A DNA stretch of 53,039 nt from Corynebacterium sp. GTDB lineage: Bacteria; Actinomycetota; Actinomycetes; Mycobacteriales; Mycobacteriaceae. The DNA lies in the NCBI RefSeq assembly GCF_030826625.1, contig NZ_JAPJNQ010000006.1:1-53039 (forward strand), in the 5' to 3' direction. This document shows positions 17,232 to 24,516 of this stretch, piece by piece. Both the position numbers and the translations under genes were made by a program. The notes below the pieces were generated by a model. It saw nothing but the letters and a program-made list of their open reading frames with translations. It made no database searches and was not told the origin of the DNA. How positions within the stretch are numbered: the stretch's first letter is position 1; each line of letters begins with the position of its first letter.

Positions 17232-17255
17232 GTCTCCGCACAGATGTGTGGAGAC
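17232..17255 (+). other. Hairpin in the mctBC leader
   Basis: GTCTCCGCAC (17232-17241) pairs with GTGTGGAGAC (17246-17255) over 10 bp with one G-T pair. It lies in the predicted 5' untranslated leader, about 80 bases before mctB. A second smaller hairpin, GACGC-ATAA-GCGTC, is at 17299-17312. Confidence 0.45.
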
Positions 17256-17337
17256 AGCTTCATTACGGAGTGAATCCATAGTGAAGCGAATAGGAATCTG
17301 ACGCATAAGCGTCGCCCCAGAAGTAATAGGAGAGATA

Positions 17338-17679
17338 ATGGCAGGAGCTCCTTCCAACGCACCTCGGCGTAAAGCTACGTCTGAGGAATTTATTGAGATG
17401 AGTAAATCGGAAGAATTTGCTGAACTCAAAAGCCGCTTCCGCGGGTTTACGTTCCCAGCGATCATCATCGCGCTGTTGTGGTTTTTCGCTTATCTCGTTG
17501 TGGCAACTTTCTTCCCGGACTTCATGGCTGTCAAAATCGGTGGCGGATTCAACATCGGCCTGGTTTTGGGGATTGCCCAGTTCGTTACAACGTTCTTGAT
17601 CACCTGGTTGTACGTGAAATTCGCCAATAAAAACCTGGAGCCGCGCCAGGCGGCCATCCGTGAGAAAATGGAGGGCTAA
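17338..17679 (+). CDS. mctB: DUF485 membrane protein, transporter partner MctB
   Basis: A 113-residue protein with two transmembrane helices (about residues 38-60 and 70-93) and charged ends. This is the DUF485 family, which is encoded directly before acetate/pyruvate symporters (yjcH-actP in E. coli). AGGAGAG precedes the ATG. Only 3 bases separate it from mctC. It is thought to help the symporter. Confidence 0.9.
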   Translation: MAGAPSNAPRRKATSEEFIEMSKSEEFAELKSRFRGFTFPAIIIALLWFFAYLVVATFFPDFMAVKIGGGFNIGLVLGIAQFVTTFLITWLYVKFANKNLEPRQAAIREKMEG

Positions 17680-17682
17680 GCA

Positions 17683-19371
17683 ATGTCTATCGCTTCGCTT
17701 GCTCAGACAAGCACAAACGTCTCCACTGTGGCCCAGGCGGCAGCGGAAGAAGGCCTCGATGCTGGTAACCCGTTGATCAATATTGGGGTGTTCGCGGCCT
17801 TCATCGTCGTCACCATGACGATCGTGACCAGGGCGGGTAAAACTACCTCAGAGGCATCTGATTTCTATACCGGTGGTGGACAGTTCTCGGGGCGTCAGAA
17901 CGGTCTAGCGATTTCGGGTGACTACCTATCGGCCGCGTCCTTCCTTGGTATCGTCGGCGCGATTGCCCTATACGGCTACGATGGATTCCTTTATTCCATT
18001 GGCTTCTTCGTTGCGTGGCTGTTCGCTTTGCTCTTGGTCGCGGAACCGATGCGTAACGTCGGACGCTTCACCATGGCGGACGTGCTTTCGTTCCGCCTGC
18101 GGCAAAAGCCGGTGCGCCTGGCAGCCGCAATTGCCACCATCTTCGTGTCCTTGTTCTACCTCGTTGCACAGATGGCTGGTGCAGGTTCGCTGGTCTCGGT
18201 CTTGCTTGGTCTGGATCAAAAGATTTGGCAGTACGTCACCGTCGGCATCGTCGGTGCGGTCATGACCGCCTACGTTTTGATCGGTGGAATGAAAGGCACC
18301 ACCTACGTGCAGATGATCAAGGCCGTCCTCCTGGTGACAGCCGTCGTCGTCATGATCATCTTGACCTTCATTGTTGCCGGTGGTGGCTTTACTACGCTGT
18401 TTGATCAAGCAATTGAGACCCACCGCAACTCCGCATACCTGGCAGAGCGCGCGTATGAAGCTGAAGACATCATGCAACCAGGCCTGAAATACGGCAAAGA
18501 CATCTGGACGCAGCTGGACTTCATCTCTTTGGGTATGTCTCTGATTTTCGGTGTTGGTGGTCTGCCACACGTTCTTATGCGCTTCTACACGGTTCCTACC
18601 GCGGTTGAAGCTCGTCGTTCGGTGACCTGGGCAATCGTTATCATCGGTTCGTTCTATCTGATGACCCTGGTTCTCGGCTACGGTGCAGCTGCACTGGTGG
18701 GTCCAGACATCATTGTCGACGCACCAGGTGGTGCCAACGCCGCAGCGCCACTGCTCGCGCTCGAATTGCTCGGACCAATCTTTATGGCCGTGGTTGCCGC
18801 GGTTGCCTTCGCTACGGTGTTGGCGGTGGTCGCTGGCTTGACCATCACTGCGTCGGCTTCGGTGGCACACGATATTTACGACGCCGTGCTGCGCGACGGT
18901 GAAGCATCCGAAGAATCACAGGTGCGTGTTTCCCGCATCACCGTTATCGTCTTGGGCGTTGCCTCGGTTATCTTGGGAATCTTGGCGATGGAGCAGAACG
19001 TGGCCTTCTTGGTCTCCCTGGCCTTCGCGATCGCTGCCTCAGCAAACTTGCCGACGATTCTGTACTCGCTGTACTGGCGCAAGTTCAACACCACCGGTGC
19101 AGTTGCCTCCATGTACACCGGTCTGATCGGATCGCTGTTGCTGATTTTCCTCTCGCCATCCGTATCGGGTAGCGAAACCTCGATGATTCCTGGCGCCGAT
19201 TGGGCGATCTTCCCGCTGACCTCTCCAGGCCTGGTCTCTATTCCGTTGGCTTTCCTGGCTGGTTACCTGGGAACCGTATTGTCCAAGCCGGACAAGTTGG
19301 ATCACCTGGCAGCAGAAATGGAAGTTCGTTCTATGACTGGTGTGGGTGTCGAGGCTCCGGTGGATCACTAA
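17683..19371 (+). CDS. mctC: Monocarboxylate (pyruvate/acetate/propionate) symporter
   Basis: A 562-residue sodium:solute symporter-family protein with about 13 transmembrane helices. Signatures are SEASDFYTGGGQFSGRQNGLAISGDYLSAASF-type sequence near residues 50-85 and GVGGLPHVLMRFYTVPT near residue 290. It is the orthologue by family and position of C. glutamicum MctC. It takes up short monocarboxylates across the inner membrane. It forms a two-gene unit with mctB and ends at a strong terminator. Confidence 0.92.
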   Translation: MSIASLAQTSTNVSTVAQAAAEEGLDAGNPLINIGVFAAFIVVTMTIVTRAGKTTSEASDFYTGGGQFSGRQNGLAISGDYLSAASFLGIVGAIALYGYDGFLYSIGFFVAWLFALLLVAEPMRNVGRFTMADVLSFRLRQKPVRLAAAIATIFVSLFYLVAQMAGAGSLVSVLLGLDQKIWQYVTVGIVGAVMTAYVLIGGMKGTTYVQMIKAVLLVTAVVVMIILTFIVAGGGFTTLFDQAIETHRNSAYLAERAYEAEDIMQPGLKYGKDIWTQLDFISLGMSLIFGVGGLPHVLMRFYTVPTAVEARRSVTWAIVIIGSFYLMTLVLGYGAAALVGPDIIVDAPGGANAAAPLLALELLGPIFMAVVAAVAFATVLAVVAGLTITASASVAHDIYDAVLRDGEASEESQVRVSRITVIVLGVASVILGILAMEQNVAFLVSLAFAIAASANLPTILYSLYWRKFNTTGAVASMYTGLIGSLLLIFLSPSVSGSETSMIPGADWAIFPLTSPGLVSIPLAFLAGYLGTVLSKPDKLDHLAAEMEVRSMTGVGVEAPVDH

Positions 19372-19430
19372 TCCCACAACTCGCAGGATGATGGTGGTGT
19401 AATATCGCATCATCCCATGACTCACACTGA

Positions 19431-19465
19431 AATCCCTGAGCGTAGTTTTACGCTCAGGGATTTTG
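19431..19465 (+). terminator. Terminator of mctBC
   Basis: AATCCCTGAGCGTA (19431-19444) pairs perfectly with TACGCTCAGGGATT (19449-19462) across the loop GTTT and runs into TTTTG. Confidence 0.9.
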
Positions 19466-19534
19466 CTATTGTGGTGCATCCTGTGTGGTATCGGCGCGGT
19501 GCGTTGTGGCGGTTTTGTAGAATGCCAAGTTGTG

Positions 19535-20473
19535 ATGCATTCAAAATTTTCCGGACTGAAAGCTTTGAGCTGGTTCGGCCTGATCTTCGCTGTGATTGCC
19601 ATGGTTATTGCTGTGTATCTCGGTGGCCATCATGGCTCCAGTGCTTCGCATTTGCCGGGCAGCGCTAATGGGCAACTTTCAGAAGCTCACGGTGATGGCG
19701 CTACTGCTAGCGATGACGATTTGGCGGCTGACGATAGTGCCAACGACGCGGATGCAGCAAGCGACGATGTATCAGCCACCAAGGCTTCAGCAACATCGGT
19801 GGCGAAGATTAAATCGCGAGCGGGCACCCAGCTGACCCCGGACAGTAACATTTTGCGGCCACGGAAAGTTGAGTTCGTCGAAAATCAGCAGGGAAGCCAA
19901 TTTACGCTTTACCGGTTTTCGGATAACTCTAAATTGGGCAGCACTAGTGATCGGATGGCGCGACCAGCATTGTCACTGGCAAAGCTGTTCATCGCTGAAT
20001 ATGTTTTGAACAATGGCACGGATGCCGATATCGAGCTGGTCGAGTCTATGATCACGCAATCAAGCGACAGTGCTGCGGATCAATTGTGGGCACGGTACCC
20101 TGAATCGATCGATGAGGTGGCTGAGGAATACCGCTTGTTTTCAACTCGGGGTGGGCAACGTTGGGGTTTGTCCGTGACTTCGACCTATGACGTCGTTAGT
20201 TTTATCGCCCAGTTGAAAGACGAAAATCCAAAGCATCAGCTGCTGGAAATGATGAAACACACCGAGCCTATCGCTGCTGATGGTTATGAGCAGAATTTCG
20301 GCACTGCGCAATTGCCGGGTGTGCAGGGGACGAAATGGGGTTGGTCTGATGACCGAAGCCTGCATTCGTCAGTTTCTTTTGGCAAAGACTTTGTCGCGGC
20401 TGCGGCAATCACAGGCACCGCAGCGGAACTGTCTGCCGTCGTAAAAGAACAGTTTTCTGACTTTGTGAAGTAG
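19535..20473 (+). CDS. Membrane-anchored serine hydrolase, beta-lactamase/PBP-like
   Basis: A 312-residue protein with one N-terminal transmembrane helix (about 12-30), an Asp/Ala/Ser-rich spacer and a C-terminal domain of penicillin-binding type. The SxxK motif is SLAK (147-150), the SxN equivalent is SDS (177-179) and the KTG box is KWG near residue 268. The altered second and third motifs suggest weak or changed catalysis. ATG 19535 is chosen because the 24 upstream residues overlap the mctBC terminator. Substrate unknown; it is probably a cell-wall enzyme. Confidence 0.72.
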   Translation: MHSKFSGLKALSWFGLIFAVIAMVIAVYLGGHHGSSASHLPGSANGQLSEAHGDGATASDDDLAADDSANDADAASDDVSATKASATSVAKIKSRAGTQLTPDSNILRPRKVEFVENQQGSQFTLYRFSDNSKLGSTSDRMARPALSLAKLFIAEYVLNNGTDADIELVESMITQSSDSAADQLWARYPESIDEVAEEYRLFSTRGGQRWGLSVTSTYDVVSFIAQLKDENPKHQLLEMMKHTEPIAADGYEQNFGTAQLPGVQGTKWGWSDDRSLHSSVSFGKDFVAAAAITGTAAELSAVVKEQFSDFVK

Positions 20474-20547
20474 TGTGCGAAGTCTCGTTGTGACTTGTCA
20501 CGCGACACGCTTGTGATGGCACGGATCACCGGTGGAAATCTAGGCTT

Positions 20548-21552
20548 TTAGAGCCCGAATTGCTTTGCGAGGTGCGGGTTATCCTGGGCGAGTTTGATTA
20601 ACTCTTGCAGGGTACGCGCACCTTGTTGTACTGCAGGATCAGAGCTGAGCCGCTGCAGGTCGGCGACGTTTGGTGGCGTCGTGCTGCCTGGAATAGCCGG
20701 GAATTGGCCTTGCGGCTGCGGTTGGCCTTGTGGACGCGGCTGGTTATTCTGCTGGTTGGTGTTTGGGGGAGTGCCGCCAGCTCCTGACGCGACGCCTGGC
20801 TTCCACTGGCCCCAATCCCGGGCGTAAACATTGTTGATATCGCAGACCACACCGCCGATGGTCTGTTGCTTGTTCTGTGGCAGCTGATGGATTGTGGTAC
20901 GCGGGTGGATCTTTCCGCCGGAACCCCAGTCATGCATCCAGAAATACGAACCGATGCCGTCTTTGATTGCCCAGTCGATGACGTTGTAATTTCCATAGAT
21001 GCCGGCGGAATACCCAGACGTTTTCAGGACAGCTTCAAAAGCGCGCAAATATGGCGCTATCAAGGTGTCGTATTCGTGACGCGAAGGGTTGTCGTCGATT
21101 GCGATGTAGATCGGACGGCCGGTTGGCCCACCGGCGCTGACGTGCAACGCGATTGCCTTTGGTGCGTGCGTAGCTGCGCCTAATGCACCTTGTTTCCAGT
21201 CCGCGGTTTCCGCGCGCCCGAACTGGTAGACAGATGCGGTCTCTAGCCCAAGTGCTGCCAGGTTGTTGGTTTCGGTGGCACTGACGGGCTTGCCCAGCAT
21301 CCATGCTGCACCTGGGCGTCGTTCGGAAACGTAGCGTACAGCACCGAGAAAACCGCCGTCTTTGATGGAGCGTGCCGACGGCACACCGGCGGCATAGTCC
21401 AGCACTTGACCGAGCACAGGGCCCGGACCCGGTGCAGCCGCAGCGAGCGGAGCAGTGAGTGCCGAGTTGGAGCTGATGAAAGCGCCAGCGAGGGCGAGGG
21501 CACCGGTGGTGCGCAGCAGCGTTCGACGACTGACATTGCGGGAAGCATTCAT
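20548..21552 (-). CDS. Tat-exported DUF1906 glycoside-hydrolase-like protein
   Basis: A 334-residue exported protein. The N-terminus has a Tat signal (SRRTLLRTTGA) with an Ala-rich cleavage region (APLAAAAPGPG). Residues about 50-245 form the DUF1906 (GH25-like TIM barrel) domain, as in Rv2525c of M. tuberculosis, which is linked to the cell envelope. A Gln/Pro/Asn-rich linker (about 255-290) precedes a short helical tail. GGAGA precedes the ATG. Hydrolase activity has not been shown for the family in general. Confidence 0.85.
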   Translation of the reverse strand: MNASRNVSRRTLLRTTGALALAGAFISSNSALTAPLAAAAPGPGPVLGQVLDYAAGVPSARSIKDGGFLGAVRYVSERRPGAAWMLGKPVSATETNNLAALGLETASVYQFGRAETADWKQGALGAATHAPKAIALHVSAGGPTGRPIYIAIDDNPSRHEYDTLIAPYLRAFEAVLKTSGYSAGIYGNYNVIDWAIKDGIGSYFWMHDWGSGGKIHPRTTIHQLPQNKQQTIGGVVCDINNVYARDWGQWKPGVASGAGGTPPNTNQQNNQPRPQGQPQPQGQFPAIPGSTTPPNVADLQRLSSDPAVQQGARTLQELIKLAQDNPHLAKQFGL

Positions 21553-21591
21553 TGAGATTTCTCCAATCAGGAATGAATAATCTTCACAACA

Positions 21592-21609
21592 ATAACACCA
21601 GTAACATTT
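21592..21609. promoter_or_regulatory. MtrA-like direct repeat upstream of the DUF1906 gene
   Basis: ATAACACCAGTAACATTT has TAACA twice with a 9-bp period. The 12-mer GTTACTGGTGTT on the other strand also occurs upstream of the secreted amidase gene (35352-35363). It lies 40-57 bases before the start codon. Confidence 0.5.
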
Positions 21610-21692
21610 GTTTCAGGTGTGCAACGCGTGTGATCGTGGGCTCTTTTGGGAAGGGGGTCCTAAATCATTGATGCGCGATGGCAGCTCTCAGC

Positions 21693-21739
21693 AAAAAAGT
21701 CTTGAGACATCGCCAACACAACGGACGAAGTCTCAAGAC
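21693..21739 (-). terminator. Terminator of the tRNA-Arg gene
   Basis: GTCTTGAGAC (21699-21708) pairs with GTCTCAAGAC (21730-21739). On the minus strand the stem is followed by TTTTTT. Confidence 0.85.
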
Positions 21740-21746
21740 AAAAGTG

Positions 21747-21819
21747 TGCCCCAGAGTGGATTCGAACCACCGACACCGGCTTTAGGAGAGCCGTGCTCTA
21801 TCCCCTGAGCTACTGGGGC
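21747..21819 (-). tRNA. tRNA-Arg (anticodon CCT)
   Basis: A complete 73-base cloverleaf: acceptor GCCCCAG/CTGGGGC, D arm GCTC...GAGC, anticodon stem CGGCT/AGCCG with loop CTCCTAA (anticodon CCT, reading AGG), and T arm with GGTTCGAATCC. The discriminator base is A; CCA is not encoded. Confidence 0.96.
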
Positions 21820-21978
21820 CAAACGCTGACCAGAAGAGATTCTGAACAGCCAGTCCAGCCAATAGCTTAGCGCACACCGCCCTCGGTCGGGCAACGTGGC
21901 CGTCGGGGCGCCTAGCTAGCGCAGTCAAGCAATTGGCTGTGGCCAGCACCGAAAAACGTCGGCATGGCCTCGGGAAGA

Positions 21979-22266
21979 TTAGCTTTGCAGTTCTTCCAGC
22001 TTCTTTGCCACCTCAGCGGCAGGTGGGTTGGTCATCGAAGTGCCATCGGAAAACAACACGGTAGGGATGATGCGGTTACCGTCGTTCACGGATTCGATCC
22101 AAGGGTTAGCGTTTTTGGCTTGTCCCTGCTCGGAGTCTGGGTCGATGAGCTCAAATGGGGTGCCGTTGGCTTCCAAGTCGCCGATCAGTTTGCGGCAAAA
22201 CGGGCACCAGGTGGCACCGAATACAGTGATGTGCTGGGAAGTTTCTGGGGTTTGTACGTCAGACAT
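21979..22266 (-). CDS. mrx1: Mycoredoxin (glutaredoxin-like)
   Basis: A 95-residue thioredoxin-fold protein that reduces mycothiol-protein mixed disulfides. The active site is CPFC at residues 21-24. The region NDGNRIIPTVLFSDGTSMTNP contains the cis-proline and the TNP motif shared with mycobacterial Mrx1. The ATG directly follows the folA stop codon with no gap, so translation is probably coupled. Mrx1 proteins usually have CGYC or CPYC. Confidence 0.87.
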   Translation of the reverse strand: MSDVQTPETSQHITVFGATWCPFCRKLIGDLEANGTPFELIDPDSEQGQAKNANPWIESVNDGNRIIPTVLFSDGTSMTNPPAAEVAKKLEELQS

Positions 22267-22806
22267 TTAAGCTGCAGCCTTTCGTTCGTAGGTTAAAAAG
22301 CGATATTTCAGCGGTAAATCACTCGGCTCATGTCCCGGAATCTGCAGATGGCCATTGGCAGAGACTTGCCAGTCACTATCTGCGATCAGCCCGAAATCAT
22401 CCGGGATTTCCGGGGCATAAACCGCCCTTTGCCCGTAAATACTACCAATATTCGCCCCCATCAGAGTGATCTCTAGCCGGTCCACATCTCCGAGCGTGGC
22501 CGCATAAACCTTGCCACCACCCAGGATCCAGGCTGTAGACAACGTGGTGACGTCGTCAAGCGAGTTCACGACATCCGCACCAGCCGACCACGGACCAGGA
22601 GCCGCCGACGACAGCACGTAATTATCCCGCCCCGGCAGCGGACGGAAACGCTCGGGGAGCGATTGCCAGGTCTTGCGCCCCATGATCACTGGCGCACCGG
22701 TGGTGATTTCTTTGAAATGCGCGAGATCTTCCGGCACATGCCACGGCATGGACACACCATCACCAATGATGCCGTCCAGCGATTGCGCCCAAATTGCACC
22801 CAACAT
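22267..22806 (-). CDS. folA: Dihydrofolate reductase
   Basis: A 179-residue NADPH-dependent enzyme that reduces dihydrofolate to tetrahydrofolate. It shows the family blocks GAIWAQSLDGIIGDG, MPWHVPEDLAHFK, VIMGRKTWQSLP and AWILGGGKVYA. The acidic catalytic residue is the Glu in HVPEDLAHF. It starts 5 bases after thyA, the usual pairing, because ThyA makes the dihydrofolate that FolA recycles. Confidence 0.96.
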   Translation of the reverse strand: MLGAIWAQSLDGIIGDGVSMPWHVPEDLAHFKEITTGAPVIMGRKTWQSLPERFRPLPGRDNYVLSSAAPGPWSAGADVVNSLDDVTTLSTAWILGGGKVYAATLGDVDRLEITLMGANIGSIYGQRAVYAPEIPDDFGLIADSDWQVSANGHLQIPGHEPSDLPLKYRFLTYERKAAA

Positions 22807-22811
22807 GGCCG

Positions 22812-23684
22812 TTACACCGAAACCTGGGCTTTGATGGCTGGGTGCGGATCGTAACCGTCGACCGATATGTCGGAGAAATCATAGTCGAAGATGCTCGCAG
22901 CCTTGTGCAACTTCAACTGCGGATAAGGCCTGGGGCTGCGGCTCAGCTGCTCACGGACCTGCTCGACGTGATCGTTGTAAATGTGGCAATCGCCACCGGT
23001 CCAAATCAGTTCGCCAACTTCCAGGCCTGCCTGCTGGGCGAACATATGCGCCAACAGGGCATACGAGGCAATATTAAACGGCACGCCCAAAAATAGGTCT
23101 GCGCTGCGCTGATAGACCTGCAGTGAAAGTTTGCCATCGGCGACGTACAACTGGAACAGCAAATGACACGGCATCAGCGCCATGTTGTCGAGTTCCGCGA
23201 CGTTCCAGGCACTGACGACCATGCGACGGGAATCCGGATTGTTCTGTAAATCCTGAACGGCCTGGGCGATCTGGTCGATGTGCGTGCCATCTGGGCTGGG
23301 CCACGAGCGCCACTGCACACCATAGACCGGGCCGAGTTCACCGTTATCATCAGCCCATTCGTTCCAGATACGCACGCCGTTATCGCGCAGCCAGCCGACG
23401 TTGGAATCGCCACGCAAAAACCACAACAGCTCACCGACCACGGCGTGAAAATACACCTTCTTGGTGGTTAACAGTGGAAAAGATTCCGCCAGGTTATAGC
23501 GTAACTGGCGGCCAAACACGCTGGTTGTTCCGGTACCTGTGCGATCGTGTTTGGTGGTGCCGTTGGCTAAAACATCGCGCAGCAAATCTTCGTATGGTGT
23601 GGGAATTCCGGCGCTGGAATTGTTGGCGTGAGAAAAACGTGCGTTGTCCGTCTGGTTGTCAGTAAAGCTCGATGGGCCAGTCAT
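22812..23684 (-). CDS. thyA: Thymidylate synthase
   Basis: A 290-residue enzyme that methylates dUMP to dTMP using methylene-tetrahydrofolate. The catalytic Cys is in MALMPCHLLFQLYV, followed by QRSADLFLGVPFNIASY and GGDCHIYNDH. The first about 24 residues before GIPTPYEDLLRDVL are an extension absent from most ThyA proteins; a shorter start is possible but I see no better one. Confidence 0.96.
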   Translation of the reverse strand: MTGPSSFTDNQTDNARFSHANNSSAGIPTPYEDLLRDVLANGTTKHDRTGTGTTSVFGRQLRYNLAESFPLLTTKKVYFHAVVGELLWFLRGDSNVGWLRDNGVRIWNEWADDNGELGPVYGVQWRSWPSPDGTHIDQIAQAVQDLQNNPDSRRMVVSAWNVAELDNMALMPCHLLFQLYVADGKLSLQVYQRSADLFLGVPFNIASYALLAHMFAQQAGLEVGELIWTGGDCHIYNDHVEQVREQLSRSPRPYPQLKLHKAASIFDYDFSDISVDGYDPHPAIKAQVSV

Positions 23685-23727
23685 GGCCTATAGCCTACTA
23701 GTTGCTGTCTACGGCACACTGTGGTTG

Positions 23728-24486
23728 TTAGTAGCTTCCGTTCTGGCTGGCGTAATCGGCGATGTGCCCCAGCATTTCGTCGGCAAGCTCTTTGCGGCAT
23801 ATCAATAGATCCGGGATATAAGTATCGGCGCGGTTGAACTGGTGCTGCGAACCATCCAATCGGCTTACATGCAGTCCTGCAGCTTGTGCAACACCGACCG
23901 GCGCTGCCTGGTCCCACTCATACTGGCCACCTGCATGGATATAGGCATCCACGTCGCCCAGCAACACCTTCATCGCCTTCGCTCCAGCTGATCCCAACCG
24001 CACGGTTTCTAGGCCCATGTGCTGGCCGACGTATTCCGCAATCTCTGGCGGGCGGTTACGCGAGACCACAATGCGACGTGAAAACGGCCCGGAAACCGCA
24101 CGCACATCAGAGGAGCGAAACACCACGCCGAGATCCGGTAAGCCGACTGCCGCATGCAGTGGCACTCCGTTTTCGACCAGCGCGATGTGCACCGCCCAAT
24201 CCTGGCGCCCGGTGGCGAACTCTTTGGTGCCGTCGAGTGGGTCGACGATCCACACGCGCTGTTTGTCCAGCCGCTCCGGGTTATCCTTGGCTTCTTCAGA
24301 TAAAAACCCGTCGTCCGGACGGTGCTGTGCCAGTACCCGTGCGATCCAGTTTTGTGCGAGCTCATCGCCGGCCTGGGCGAGTTCTTTATCGCGGAGCAAA
24401 CCAACGCCACGGATACCTTTGAGGATCTCGCCGGAACCTTGAGCCAAAAGGTTGGTCAGCCGAACATCTGATAACACGCCTGTCAT
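23728..24486 (-). CDS. cysQ: 3'(2'),5'-bisphosphate nucleotidase, inositol monophosphatase family
   Basis: A 252-residue magnesium-dependent phosphatase that removes the 3'-phosphate from PAP or PAPS, a by-product of sulfate assimilation. The metal-binding motifs are DPLDGTKEF (about 82-90) and WDQAAPVGVAQAAG near residue 190. Related inositol phosphatases share these motifs, so substrate is by family. It heads the run cysQ-thyA-folA-mrx1 (44 bp before thyA) and is divergent from lhr with a 30-bp gap. Confidence 0.86.
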   Translation of the reverse strand: MTGVLSDVRLTNLLAQGSGEILKGIRGVGLLRDKELAQAGDELAQNWIARVLAQHRPDDGFLSEEAKDNPERLDKQRVWIVDPLDGTKEFATGRQDWAVHIALVENGVPLHAAVGLPDLGVVFRSSDVRAVSGPFSRRIVVSRNRPPEIAEYVGQHMGLETVRLGSAGAKAMKVLLGDVDAYIHAGGQYEWDQAAPVGVAQAAGLHVSRLDGSQHQFNRADTYIPDLLICRKELADEMLGHIADYASQNGSY

Positions 24487-24516
24487 GGCTCATACTGTAG
24501 CCGTAGAGTGGTGGTC

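Noticed and set aside
17968..18870. 300-codon ORF antisense to mctC
   Set aside because: It mirrors the codon pattern of mctC on the other strand; composition is His/Gln/Arg-rich and unlike a real protein.
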